From positions 51,792 to 115,791 of the forward strand of contig NZ_JASITA010000026.1 in the NCBI RefSeq assembly GCF_030063415.1: DNA of 64,000 bases, written 5' to 3'. Positions 7,846 through 17,183 of this stretch are shown here, piece by piece. Positions within the stretch are counted from its first letter, which is position 1; each line of letters opens with the position of its first letter. The notes beneath the pieces were generated by a model that made no database searches, was not told where the DNA came from, and was given only the letters and a program-made list of their open reading frames with translations. This DNA comes from Streptomyces sp. H27-C3 (lineage in GTDB: Bacteria > Actinomycetota > Actinomycetes > Streptomycetales > Streptomycetaceae). The position numbers and the translations under genes are program-made.

Positions 7846-8745
7846 TTAGTAGACGCTCACGTTGTACGCGCTCAGCGCCTCGGTGACCGGCTGGAAGAAG
7901 GTCGTACCGCCGGAGGAGCAGTTGCCGCTGCCGCCCGAGGTCAGACCGATGGCTCGGGTACCGGAGTACAGCGGGCCGCCGCTGTCGCCGGGCTCGGCGC
8001 ACACATTGGTGCGGATCATGCCGTAGACGATGTCGCCGCCGCCGTAGTTCACGGTGGCGTTGAGGCCGGTGACCCGACCGCTGTGGATTCCGGTGGTGGA
8101 ACCGCGACGGGTGACGGACATGTTGACGGTGGCGTTGGCCGCACTGGTGATGTCGACACTGCCGACGGTCCCCGGGTGCGTGACGGCCGCGTTGTCGTAC
8201 CGCACGATGCCGTAGTCGTTGCCAGGGAAGCTGGACCCGGTCGTGGGACCGATGCGCGTGGTGCGGGCGGAGTTCGTGTACCAGTCCGGGAAGCCGTCGG
8301 TGCAGTGGCCCGCGGTCAGGAAGTAGTAGGTGCTCCCGCTGCGGACGTTGAAGCCCGCGGAGCAGCGCCAACTGGGGGCATAGATGGCGTCGCCGCCGGA
8401 GAGCAGCTTGGAGAAGGTGCCGGGCGTGCGCTCGACGCGGATGGCGCCCGCGTTCGTCCCGGCTTCCCGCTTGATCGTGGTGACCTCGGCGCTGGAGACC
8501 GTGCTGTCGGCCGTGACGACGAGGGTGTTCGTCGCCTTGTCGACGTGCCAGGCCGTGCCGGGCACATCGGCTTCCAGGACCGCGTCACTGGCGGAGGTGA
8601 GTTGGCCCGCGCTGAACGTACCGGCTTCACCGGCACTGGCTGTCGGTACGGCGAGGGCGGCGACGGCGACGAAGCCGGCTGCCATGGCGATCAGCCTGGA
8701 TCGTCTCGCTATACCGCTGAGGGGGGTGGTGCGCTTGATCCTCAC
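7846..8745 (-). CDS. sprB: streptogrisin B-like serine protease precursor
   Basis: This 299-aa preproprotease matches streptogrisin B so closely in the mature part (for example RSGSTYYFLTAGHC and TNVCAEPGDSGGPLYSG) that I recognise it. The length equals my recollection of the S. griseus precursor. Start GTG 8745 has GGGAGG upstream at 8754-8759. The signal peptide ends near Ala38 and a short propeptide runs to about 114. The mature enzyme begins around LSGGDAIY (115). The triad is His147, Asp177 and Ser255. It is probably exported by Sec and self-processed. It shares family with the protease at 5331-6413 but has a much shorter propeptide. Confidence 0.93.
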   Translation of the reverse strand: MRIKRTTPLSGIARRSRLIAMAAGFVAVAALAVPTASAGEAGTFSAGQLTSASDAVLEADVPGTAWHVDKATNTLVVTADSTVSSAEVTTIKREAGTNAGAIRVERTPGTFSKLLSGGDAIYAPSWRCSAGFNVRSGSTYYFLTAGHCTDGFPDWYTNSARTTRIGPTTGSSFPGNDYGIVRYDNAAVTHPGTVGSVDITSAANATVNMSVTRRGSTTGIHSGRVTGLNATVNYGGGDIVYGMIRTNVCAEPGDSGGPLYSGTRAIGLTSGGSGNCSSGGTTFFQPVTEALSAYNVSVY

Positions 8746-8996
8746 TTGTCGTTCCTCCCGAGGGGAATCGGGGACCCGCGGTGGGGTGGCCGGGTCCGTG
8801 AGGCGCAGCCAGGGCAGGTCCGCGTTCCGGACACGTTGTGCCCCTGACAAGCGCTGTTCGGGAGTATTCGGGGAGCCAACTGCCCGCGCAAGGGCGCCTT
8901 TCGGCCGCCCGCGCGCCCACCGCGACCGGCCCCGGCAGCCGTGGGACTCACGGGGCTGACGGGGCTGCGCGGCACGCTTTCCTGCGGTGGGACGGG

Positions 8997-9788
8997 TCAG
9001 CGGTCGATGCGGTTCCGCTCACCCGCCGGGACGGAGATCCACAGGGTGTTGCCCGGCGGCGGGAAGGGGCAGATGAAGTGGTCGGCGAAGGCGCAGGGCG
9101 GCAGCAGCGCACGGTTGAAGTCGACGGTCACCGTGCCGTCGGCGGCCGGTGCGGCGGGCCGCAGGAAACGGAAGTGGTAGCTGCTGACGTCGCTGGTCCC
9201 GTCGGCGAAGACCGCCCACAGCGAGCCGTCGTTCTCGATCGCGACCTGGAGCGTGTGCTCGTTCCCCTCGACGTCGAAGGCGATCTCACCGGCCAGACCG
9301 AGCCCCCGCGCGCGCCCGTCCGCGTTCTCCACCTGGATGGTGGTGCGCCCCTCCTCGTACGGGCGGAAGCGGCCCGGCAGCACCCATTTCCCGTCGTACG
9401 GTCCCGCCTCGATGCCGGCGAACGCGCGCCGCGCGGGTGACTGCGGGTCGAAGACGCGGACGGCCCACAGTCCTTCGCGGCGCAGCACCACGAGTCGCTG
9501 CTCGCCGGCCAGGACACGGGACTCGTGGATGGGCCCAGTGTCCGCGGTCAACCTGATCTCCCCGGTCAGGGGCTTGCCGTCGACGGTGGCCCGGTCCTCG
9601 GGCCCAGTGGTCAGGACCACCTCGTCGCCGTCCTCGGCCCACCGCCCGGCCACGGCCGGAATTCGCCCCTCGGGGTGGTCGGAGAGCCAGTGGGTGCCGG
9701 TGAGCGAGAGCGGGCCGTACGGCGCCCGGACCGTCGCGGTGCGCTGCTCGTGCCAGGTCTGCCAGTCCTGCTGCGGGTCTGTGCTCAT
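8997..9788 (-). CDS. DUF1684 family protein
   Basis: This 263-aa soluble protein belongs to DUF1684, recognised from the opening WQTWHEQRTATVRAPYGPLSLTGTHWL and the C-terminal block DFNRALLPPCAFADHFICPFPPPGNTL. No signal peptide, helix pair or catalytic motif is evident apart from conserved Cys, His and Asn in that block. Start ATG 9788 opens an apparently single-gene unit. The biochemical role is not established for the family as far as I know. Confidence 0.8.
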   Translation of the reverse strand: MSTDPQQDWQTWHEQRTATVRAPYGPLSLTGTHWLSDHPEGRIPAVAGRWAEDGDEVVLTTGPEDRATVDGKPLTGEIRLTADTGPIHESRVLAGEQRLVVLRREGLWAVRVFDPQSPARRAFAGIEAGPYDGKWVLPGRFRPYEEGRTTIQVENADGRARGLGLAGEIAFDVEGNEHTLQVAIENDGSLWAVFADGTSDVSSYHFRFLRPAAPAADGTVTVDFNRALLPPCAFADHFICPFPPPGNTLWISVPAGERNRIDR

Positions 9789-10010
9789 GCGGTCAACCTT
9801 TCACACCCGCTGTACGGGCAGGGGGATCCCGAGGTGGTCGCACAGCGTCGCCCCGGGTGGAAGCGGCGGAGCGGACGGCGGCGCCGGAGCATCGGGGGCG
9901 TGGCGACCTGTCGACGTACCGCGTATTCCTGCGTCGGCCGACGAAGCCTCCCGTCACCGGGTCGACACATCGACGAACCCGTCCCGCGCCCCGCCGGAGC
10001 TGATCCCCCG

Positions 10011-11263
10011 TCAGCAGCCGTCGCAGGGGCAGCAGCAGTCGCAGCCGCAGTCGGGACAGTCGCAGTCGCGGCAGCAGCCCTCACGCTTCTTCCGGGACCA
10101 GGGGCCTTCGTATGCACGGGCACAGCACATCTGGCAGGTGCAGCACAGCCCGATCGCGACCGCGCAGCCCGCCCAGAACCCTCGCTTGCCGGGCCTCGGC
10201 GGCTCCTGCCGGAAGCCGGGCGGCGGCCCACCGGGTCCACCGGGCGCACCCGGCATGCCCGGACCGCCGCCACCGTAAGGATTCCCGCCCTGGGGATTCC
10301 CGCCCTGGGGGTTGCTCGTACCGTACGGGTCCACGCCGTTCCCGGACCCGGCCGACGGCGTCCCGTACGCCTGGACCTGGCCTTGGACCTGGCCCCGGTG
10401 TCCGCAACTCGTCGTCCCGAACGCCCGCTCCACCGACTGCCGCAGCTCGTGGGCCAGCAGCACATGCGCCAGCCTGTCGTCCACGAAGTGCGCGTCGCGC
10501 AGGGCCAGCCGTACGCCGCGCAGCGCGTCCTCGCACAGCCGCCGCGCCTCGGTGAGGTCGGTGCCGGTCGCCGTCAGCGGATTCCAGGCACCCGACGTGG
10601 CGTCAGTTTCCTGGTCCTCCACGGCATCCAGCAGATGCGCGAGCCGCCCGAAGAGCCGCCCGGCCTCGGCCAGCGGCGCCCGTTCTGCGGCCTGCCCGCC
10701 AGTACCGCGGTGTGCGCGAACGCCGCCGCAGTCGCGGTCTCGGTCGGTTCGGTGACGGTCAGCACCGAGGCACCCGGGCCCGCCAGCGCCTCGATCGCGC
10801 CCTGCCGGTCGACCGCGTCGACCAGCACAGCCGTGTCGAAGCCCAGCGAGGCGCCGGTACGGGCCCCCGCCCTGTCCCATCCCGCGGCGACCCTGCGCGC
10901 CGCCGCGGCCACCGGCCTGCGGGCCAACACCCCGTCGCGGTCGGCGACGTGGTCCCGGACCTTCGCCGATGCGAGCACCAGCGATACGGCGGCGGCGAGC
11001 CTGGCGCCCCCGCCCCGGGCGACCGGCGCGGTGCGCATGGCGCGCAGCGGACAGGGGCCCGCGGTGCGCCGCCATCCCGTGCCGCGCTCGGCCTGAGCCT
11101 CCGTCAGAACCGAGACGATCAGGCCGTCGTAGTTGGTGACGACCCTGGCGAGCTGGCCGTGGTCACTGCGAAGTGCCAGACAGAGGCCGCACAGATGAGC
11201 CATCCACTCGGTCTTGAGTCCCTCGGAGAGCCGATGGCCGCAGGGCCTGACGATTCCGAACAC
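10011..11263 (-). pseudogene. DUF5685 family gene with a single-base frameshift
   Basis: The N-terminal part (MFGIVRPCGHRLSEGLKTEW, from ATG 11263) and the C-terminal part (EAGRLFGRLAHLLDAVEDQE onward) are in different frames. They join at about 10680-10684, where one base appears to be missing after the codon series ending GRPQN. Together they give a DUF5685-type protein of about 417 residues. After a Gly/Pro-rich linker it ends in a hydrophobic segment (GFWAGCAVAIGLCCTCQMCC) and a Cys-rich tail with about a dozen Cys in the last 25 residues. Both halves are well conserved, so a recent mutation or a sequencing error is equally likely. Confidence 0.8.
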
Positions 11264-11543
11264 GGCGCTCCCCCCGGGAGTCTTTCGACAGTGCGGCCCG
11301 CATCGTACCGAGGCGATCCGTTCACCCGTACGACCCCTTCATCACCCGTGTGGCCCGACCATCGTATTTTTCACTCTGTCAGCAGCCTTACACGGCAACA
11401 ACCTTGACGAATCAACACAAGTTCTGCACCAGCACCGTCACGAATCCCCTGCGCGCCGACTATTCACTTGGCGCGTAATCCGCATGATGGACGACCATAG
11501 GGAAAGCGGAACACAGACTGACCGCGGTGAAAGGAGGCGTCCC

Positions 11544-11981
11544 ATGGGATCGGTTCGCAAGGCCAGTGCCTGGCTCGGACTCGTTGAGGACAGCGACGAC
11601 GACCGCTACTACGACGACGAGTACGCCGAGAAGAGCGAGACACCCAACCCCTGGGTCACGGACCCGCGGGTCCAGGTGGCCTCCGAGAAGGCCGAGGACC
11701 ACGGTCGCAGGATCGCCACGGTCACCCCGGACAGCTTCCGGGACGCGCGTGGCATCGGCGAGCTCTTCCGGGACGGCGTCCCGGTCATCGTGAACCTCAC
11801 GTCCATGGAGCCCGGCGACGCCAAGCGCGTCGTGGACTTCGCCGCCGGACTGACCTTCGGCCTGCGCGGCTCGATCGAGCGCGTGGCCACCCGGGTCTTC
11901 CTCCTGAGCCCCGCCAACACGATGGTCGTCACCGGCGAGGCCGCCGGCCGTTCCACCGACGGCTTCTTCAACCAGAGCTGA
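11544..11981 (+). CDS. sflA: SepF-like cell-division protein
   Basis: This 145-aa protein of the SepF family has an acidic, Tyr-rich N-terminal linker (EDSDDDRYYDDEYAE). The SepF core follows from about 65 to 140: PDSFRDARGIGELFRDGVPVIVNL, then the MEPGDAKRVVDFAAGLTFGLRGS dimerisation motif and RVFLLSPANT. Start ATG 11544 is set by AAGGAGG at 11531-11537; the longer upstream frame is ignored. SepF proteins bind FtsZ; in Streptomyces, SepF-like proteins modulate Z-ring placement. It is not in the ftsZ cluster and lies beside an acyl-CoA dehydrogenase gene, which fits my memory of sflA rather than sepF itself. Confidence 0.85.
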   Translation: MGSVRKASAWLGLVEDSDDDRYYDDEYAEKSETPNPWVTDPRVQVASEKAEDHGRRIATVTPDSFRDARGIGELFRDGVPVIVNLTSMEPGDAKRVVDFAAGLTFGLRGSIERVATRVFLLSPANTMVVTGEAAGRSTDGFFNQS

Positions 11982-12040
11982 GCGGGGCGCTCGCCCACCG
12001 CACCCCGGCCGGGTGTCCACGTATCACCGTGGGCGCGTCC

Positions 12041-13267
12041 TTACCGGAAGGCGTCCAGGCCGGTGAGCGCCTTGCCCAGCACCAGCTGATGCATCTCGAC
12101 GGTGCCCTCGTAGGTGAGCACCGATTCGAGGTTCGTCGCGTGCCGCATCACCGGGTACTCCAGAGAGATGCCGTTGGCGCCCAGGATCGTCCTGCTCGTC
12201 CGGCAGATCTCGATCGCCTCCCGCACATTGTTGAGCTTGCCGAAGCTGACCTGCTCGGGCCGGAGCCTCCCCGCGTCCATCCGCTGCCCCAGGTGGTGGG
12301 CGAGCAGGATGCCCTTGTGCAGCTCGACCGCCATGTCGGCAAGCTTGGCCTGGGTGAGCTGGAAGCCGCCGATCGGCCTGCCGAACTGCTCGCGGGTCTT
12401 CGAGTAGTCGAGCGCCGACTCGAAGCTGGCGCGGGCCGCGCCCATGGCGCCCCACACGATTCCGTACCGCGCGTGGCTCAGACAGCTGAGCGGCCCCTTG
12501 AGCCCGGTGACCTCCGGAAGTACGGCGTCGGCGGGCAGCCGCACCTCGTCGAGGACCAGCTCGCTGGTGACCGAGGCACGCAGCGACCACTTGTGCTTGA
12601 TCTCGGGGGCGGAGAAGCCCGGGGTGCCGGTCGGGACGAGGAACCCCCGGATACCGCTGCCCGCGCCTGCGCCGCCCTCCTCGGTCTGCGCCCAGACGAC
12701 GGCGACGCCCGCCACCGAGCCGTTGGTGATCCACATCTTGCGGCCGGTCAGCACCCAGTCGGCGCCGTCCTTCTTCGCGTATGTCCGCAGGCCGGCCGGG
12801 TCGGAGCCGTGGTCGGGCTCGGTCAGGCCGAAGCAGCCGATGATCTCGCCCGCCGCCATGCCGGGCAGCCAGCGCTGCTTCTGCTCCTCGGAGCCGAAGC
12901 GGTGGATCGCGTACATGGCGAGCGATCCCTGCACGGACACCAGCGAGCGAATGCCGGAGTCGGCGGCCTCCAGCTCCAGACAGGCCAGGCCGTACTGGAC
13001 GTTGCTGGCGCCCGCGCAGCCGTAGCCCTGGAGGGACATGCCGAGCGCGCCGATGGAGCCGAGCTCGCGGGCGAGGTCACGGATGCCGGGGAGCTCGCCG
13101 CGCTCGTACCAGTCGGCGATGTGCGGCAGGACGCGGTCGGCGGCCCAGTCGCGCACGGTCGCGCGGATCGCGAGGTCCTCGGGGGCGAGCAGATCGTCGA
13201 TGCCGAGCGGGTCGCCCGGGTCGAACGGCGGGACCTTCGCAGGGGAAGCGGGGGGAGTTGCGGACAT
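12041..13267 (-). CDS. acyl-CoA dehydrogenase, glutaryl-CoA dehydrogenase-like
   Basis: This 408-aa flavoprotein would oxidise an acyl-CoA using FAD. The N-terminal helical domain is followed by GCFGLTEPDHGSDPAGLRT and KMWITNGSVA, typical FAD-binding segments. The C-terminal domain carries REQFGRPIGGFQLTQAKLADM. The catalytic base is Glu387 in TYEGTVEMH, the position and motif (YEGT..xH) used by glutaryl-CoA dehydrogenases. Substrate specificity is inferred from these motifs only. The gene stands alone, convergent with the SepF-like gene and separated by 59 bp. Confidence 0.88.
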   Translation of the reverse strand: MSATPPASPAKVPPFDPGDPLGIDDLLAPEDLAIRATVRDWAADRVLPHIADWYERGELPGIRDLARELGSIGALGMSLQGYGCAGASNVQYGLACLELEAADSGIRSLVSVQGSLAMYAIHRFGSEEQKQRWLPGMAAGEIIGCFGLTEPDHGSDPAGLRTYAKKDGADWVLTGRKMWITNGSVAGVAVVWAQTEEGGAGAGSGIRGFLVPTGTPGFSAPEIKHKWSLRASVTSELVLDEVRLPADAVLPEVTGLKGPLSCLSHARYGIVWGAMGAARASFESALDYSKTREQFGRPIGGFQLTQAKLADMAVELHKGILLAHHLGQRMDAGRLRPEQVSFGKLNNVREAIEICRTSRTILGANGISLEYPVMRHATNLESVLTYEGTVEMHQLVLGKALTGLDAFR

Positions 13268-13341
13268 GACTGGCCCTCCGGCGGCTCACGGACTGCGTAA
13301 AACTAGCAGTGTTAGTTACGGTTTTCCGCCGACGTTACGGG

Positions 13342-15009
13342 TCACACCACGGCCCGTCCAGACCCGGCCCGCTCCGCATGCTCCCGGCACGCCGGAACCT
13401 GCGCGGGGGGAGCCTGGTCCGCGGCGTCGGCGATGTCCGGCTCCCGCGCACCGCACTCCATCAGACGCGGCAGCCTGAGCGCGGCCAGCGCGCCGAGCAG
13501 CAGCAGACCCGCGCTCACGAAGAGCGTCACATGCAGGCCGTGCACAAAGGAATGGCGCGCGGCGGAGCGCAGCGCGTCACCGGCGGGGCCGCCGAGCTGG
13601 GAGGCCACCTGGTACGCCTCGCCGAGCGAGTGGGCCGCGGCGGAACTGTCCCGGCTCGGGACCCCCGGGACCGCGGCGAGTCCTGGCGCGTAGGCGGCGT
13701 TCATGACGCTGCCGAGCAGGGCGATACCGATGCCCGCACCGAGCTGATAGGAGGTCTCACCGATGGCGGCCGCGCCGCCCGCGTGCTCGGCCGGGGCCTC
13801 GCTGAGCATCGACTCGTACGAGCCGAACAACGTGGTCTGCAGACCGAAGCCGAGCAGTATGAACCCTATGGTCAGCAGCCAGGGCCGGTCGTGCTGCCCC
13901 ATCAGAGTCAGGACGAGAACGGCGCCGGCGGTGAGCGTGAAGCCGAGCGAGACCATCGCGCGCGGGCCGACGCGCCGCAGGGTGTACGAGCCGGTGGCGC
14001 CCGCCGCCATCGCGGCGAAGGTGAGGGGCAGCAGCCGCAGCCCGGTCTCGACCGGGCTCAGGCCGAGCACCAGCTGAATGTACTGGACCGCGACCAGCTC
14101 CAGGCCGACCAGCGCGAGCATCGCCAGGACGATGCAGCCCACGGCGGTGGAGAAGGCGGGCCTGGCGAACATCCGCACATCGATCAGCGGGTGCTTCCTC
14201 AGCTTCTGCCGCCGCACGAACAGGATCAGCAGCGCGGAGCCCACCAGCAGCGGCACCAGCGTCCGGCCGTCGAGGATGTCCGCGCCGCCGCCCGCCCGCT
14301 TCACGCCGAGCACCACACCGAGCACACCGGCCGCCGCCATCAGCGCGCCGAGCACGTCCCAAGGACCCTGGCCGCCACCTCGGGACTCGGGCAGCAGCCA
14401 GCGGCCGACCGGCAGGATCAGAGCCATCAGCGGGATGTTGATCAAGAAGACCGAGCCCCACCAGAAGTGCTGGACGAGGAAGCCGCCGAGCACGGGTCCG
14501 GTGGCGGCGCCGACGGCCGCGACCGCCGTCCACAGGCCAATGGCGACGGCGCGCTCGCGCCGGTCGGGAAAGACCTGGCGGAGGATCGACAGCGTCGCGG
14601 GCATGATCATCGCACCGCCGACGCCGAGCAGGGCGCGGGCCGCGATGAGGATGTGCGGGGTGTCGGCGAAGGCGGCGAGTGCGGAGGCCACGCCGAAGAG
14701 CCCGTACCCGATCAGCAGGATGCGGCGTCTTCCGACGCGGTCGCCGAGGGTGCCGAAGAGGATCAGCAGTGAGGCGCAGACCAGCGGGTAGGCGTCGACG
14801 ATCCAGAGCAGTTCCATGCCACCGGGGCGCAGGTCCTCGGTGACGGCGGGTACCGCGATGTGCAGGATGGTCGCGTCGAGGGCGACGACCAGCAGGCTGA
14901 GGCACAGGACGCCGAGGACGACCCAGCGGTTGCCGGCGGCGGGCAGGCCCGGAACATGTCGGGTGGCGCCCGCAGACCGTTGAGTTCCGGCCGTGGTCGT
15001 CCCTGACAT
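13342..15009 (-). CDS. 14-TM MFS multidrug exporter (DHA2 family, QacA/LfrA-like)
   Basis: This 555-aa proton-coupled efflux pump starts at ATG 15009, with GGGAGG about 10 bases upstream; an open frame extends further but has no binding site. Fourteen membrane helices can be traced. Motif A is FGTLGDRVGRRRILL, motif C is TGPVLGGFLVQHFWWGSVFLINIP, and Asp near the start of helix 1 (ALDATILHIAVPAV) is typical of DHA2 pumps. The C-terminus is a short hydrophilic tail. No dedicated regulator gene is adjacent; the divergent neighbour is a PAP2 phosphatase. Confidence 0.92.
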   Translation of the reverse strand: MSGTTTAGTQRSAGATRHVPGLPAAGNRWVVLGVLCLSLLVVALDATILHIAVPAVTEDLRPGGMELLWIVDAYPLVCASLLILFGTLGDRVGRRRILLIGYGLFGVASALAAFADTPHILIAARALLGVGGAMIMPATLSILRQVFPDRRERAVAIGLWTAVAAVGAATGPVLGGFLVQHFWWGSVFLINIPLMALILPVGRWLLPESRGGGQGPWDVLGALMAAAGVLGVVLGVKRAGGGADILDGRTLVPLLVGSALLILFVRRQKLRKHPLIDVRMFARPAFSTAVGCIVLAMLALVGLELVAVQYIQLVLGLSPVETGLRLLPLTFAAMAAGATGSYTLRRVGPRAMVSLGFTLTAGAVLVLTLMGQHDRPWLLTIGFILLGFGLQTTLFGSYESMLSEAPAEHAGGAAAIGETSYQLGAGIGIALLGSVMNAAYAPGLAAVPGVPSRDSSAAAHSLGEAYQVASQLGGPAGDALRSAARHSFVHGLHVTLFVSAGLLLLGALAALRLPRLMECGAREPDIADAADQAPPAQVPACREHAERAGSGRAVV

Positions 15010-15454
15010 GTACGTACCTCCCAGTGGAATCCCTCGCGCTCGGCGGACCGGCGGGGACGGTGGCGTGCAGCGTCCCGCGGGGGCCCGGCATCGACGGGCG
15101 AGTGAGCCGTCAGAGTACGCGAGTTCACGCCCGCGCCGCGTGTCCCAGCTCTCACCTCGGCGAACGACCGTGTGTGCCGTACGCCACACCCCCGGACCGA
15201 CCGAATGATCTTGCGGTGTCCGGGCCGGGCCCATGTGCGAGCGGCAAATTCCGTGTTGAGTTCCGGTGAACCGAATTCATCGACACACAATCAGCCTTGC
15301 TTACGAGCCTCCGAATGAATAGGGCACAAGGTCATCCGGTATTCGGGATTGGCCGGGAATAACCCCGCCGATGAGACACACCCCACATCACATCGTCATC
15401 ACAAAACAGCCGGATGGGCCGGGCCTGTCACTCACTCGCTGTAACGTCGATTGG
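15010..15454. other. divergent intergenic region between exporter and PAP2 genes
   Basis: This 445-bp region must contain promoters for both genes. The half nearest the PAP2 gene (about 15240-15420) is noticeably richer in A and T than its surroundings. I could not identify a repressor operator or RNA element with confidence. Confidence 0.4.
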
Positions 15455-16471
15455 GTGCGTACCGACCGAATCTTTGCCCGGCTGGACCGGGAGCCGGAGC
15501 CGCCGAAGACAGAGATCCCCGGGATGAGCGTTACCCGAACGGTCCTCTTCGGTTCGACGTTGGCGTTCTACATCGCCATCGTCTGGGCTGTACTGATCGT
15601 GTCCTGGCTGGTGACCCTCGACTGGAAGGTCATGCTGTTCCGCCCGTACGAGCAGTGGCCCGAGCTGCACGCCTTCCTGGACTACTTCGTGGTGCTCGGG
15701 CAGCGCGGTCCGACGGCCGTGATGGTCGCGGCCTGGCTCGGCTGGCGCTCGTGGCGTCAGCACACGCTGCGGCCCCTGCTGACCCTGGGCGCGTCCATCC
15801 TGCTGCTGAATGTGACCGTGGGCGCGGTCAAGCTCGGCCTCGGCCGCCTCGGGCCGCACTACGCGACCGAGATCGGCTCCGCCGAGATGTTCGCCGGCGG
15901 CGATATATTTCCCTCCGGCCACACCGCCAACGCGGTGGTGACCTGGGGCATCCTGGCCTACCTGGCCACCACCCCGCGGGCCAGGCGCTGGCTGTCCGTC
16001 CTGTCCGCAGTGGTGGCCCTCGGAGTCGGCGCGACCACGGTCTACCTGGGCACCCACTGGCTGAGCGACGTACTGCTCGGCTGGGCCGCGGGCCTGCTGA
16101 TCCTGCTGGCCCTGCCCTGGTTCGAGCCGATGATCGGCCGCGCCGAGGCCTGGATCTTCGAGATGCGCGAGATCTGGCGGGCCCGCCGCAGGCTCGCCGC
16201 CGCACTGCCCGCACCGGCAGGCGGCCCCGCGACGCCCTCACTCTTCCCGCAGCGGCGCCCGTCGGGCGCCGAGAAGCCCGTCCGTGAACCGGTGGGCGCG
16301 GGCCGGCCCCTAGGGGCCAGGGCATCCGTGCACCTCAGCCAGCGTGCGTACACGGTCCGCTCCGAGCGGCCCTCCGTCACACCCGCGGGCAGCCGCCGCC
16401 CGCCGCACGCGGACCGTGCGGGCAGCGCGGCCAGGGGCGGCACATCGGCCCGCCCCGTGTCCGGCGGCTGA
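15455..16471 (+). CDS. PAP2-family membrane phosphatase
   Basis: This 338-aa membrane protein has about six helices and the three phosphatase motifs: KLGLGRLGPHYA near residue 125, PSGHTANAVVTWG near 153, and YLGTHWLSDVLLGW near 198, with catalytic His in the second and third. PAP2 enzymes dephosphorylate lipid phosphates such as phosphatidate or undecaprenyl diphosphate. The C-terminal 90 residues are basic and Pro-rich. GTG 15455 is preferred; there is no Shine-Dalgarno but a TAACGT -10-like box lies just upstream, suggesting a leaderless mRNA. ATG at 15524 is an alternative start. Confidence 0.82.
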   Translation: MRTDRIFARLDREPEPPKTEIPGMSVTRTVLFGSTLAFYIAIVWAVLIVSWLVTLDWKVMLFRPYEQWPELHAFLDYFVVLGQRGPTAVMVAAWLGWRSWRQHTLRPLLTLGASILLLNVTVGAVKLGLGRLGPHYATEIGSAEMFAGGDIFPSGHTANAVVTWGILAYLATTPRARRWLSVLSAVVALGVGATTVYLGTHWLSDVLLGWAAGLLILLALPWFEPMIGRAEAWIFEMREIWRARRRLAAALPAPAGGPATPSLFPQRRPSGAEKPVREPVGAGRPLGARASVHLSQRAYTVRSERPSVTPAGSRRPPHADRAGSAARGGTSARPVSGG

Positions 16472-16500
16472 CCCACCGGACGCTTCGCCCGGGGAGCCAC

Positions 16501-16716
16501 TCAGCCCTGCCAGCAGCGGGTGACGGTCTCCCCGGCGACCTCGAAGTTGAGCCGACCCGTCAGATACTCCATGGTGATGATCGTGCCCGGTGGCAGCGCC
16601 CTGATGGTGCTCCAGCCCCGCTCGCGGGCCAGTCGTTCCGCACGGGTGGCGTCGAGGCCGACGTAGGCCTCGGGAGCGTCGTCGGGCTGCGCTGCCGGGG
16701 TCGGTACAGGTGCCAT
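16501..16716 (-). CDS. I78-family peptidase inhibitor-like protein
   Basis: This 71-aa soluble protein resembles the I78 inhibitor family: AYVGLDATRAERLARERGWSTIR, then PPGTIITMEYLTGRLNFEV and a C-terminal TRCWQG. It has no signal peptide from this start, so it would be cytosolic. Start ATG 16716 follows a weak GGTGAG; an upstream ATG at 16776 would add 20 Arg/Pro-rich residues. It is convergent with the PAP2 gene. With two secreted S1 proteases in the same window an inhibitor role is attractive but unproven. Confidence 0.75.
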   Translation of the reverse strand: MAPVPTPAAQPDDAPEAYVGLDATRAERLARERGWSTIRALPPGTIITMEYLTGRLNFEVAGETVTRCWQG

Positions 16717-17183
16717 GCGGCTCACCGTAGGCGGCGTCGGACGGGGACGGAAGTCCTGGGCCCGATCCGTGCCCACCCCCCCTCAGGTACCTCACCGGTC
16801 ACGCTTGTGTCACAGGATCACGACAAGCGTTTGGCATGAACGCCTTCACCCAAAAGGGCAGTTCCTTATCCGGACAAGATGAATTGCAGGCCCGTTGAAC
16901 GATCACGGAAATGCCTCACCGCAATTCACCCCGGCCCCCCTCGCACGGCCGTCCGGTTTCCGGCCGCGGGCGCCGCCGAGAAATCTGACGGGCCGTAGCC
17001 AATTCACTGTTTCCGCACAGAATCCGCACCGTCCAGAGTGAGTCGCGACACGCTCGCGCGCGTATCCGGCCGAGCACGCACCCTGTTGGTTCCGGGGCGG
17101 ACGCGAGCATCATGTGTGTCCTACCTGGTACCTGAAGCACGATCCGCGGACAGCCGGAGAGTCGCACGGCGAGGGGGCACACC
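16717..17183. other. intergenic region before the ctaD remnant
   Basis: No gene is supported in this 467-bp stretch. The centre (about 16800-16920) is AT-richer than average and is a plausible promoter zone. A GAGGGGG sequence at 17171-17177 served as ribosome binding site for the former ctaD copy. Confidence 0.4.
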
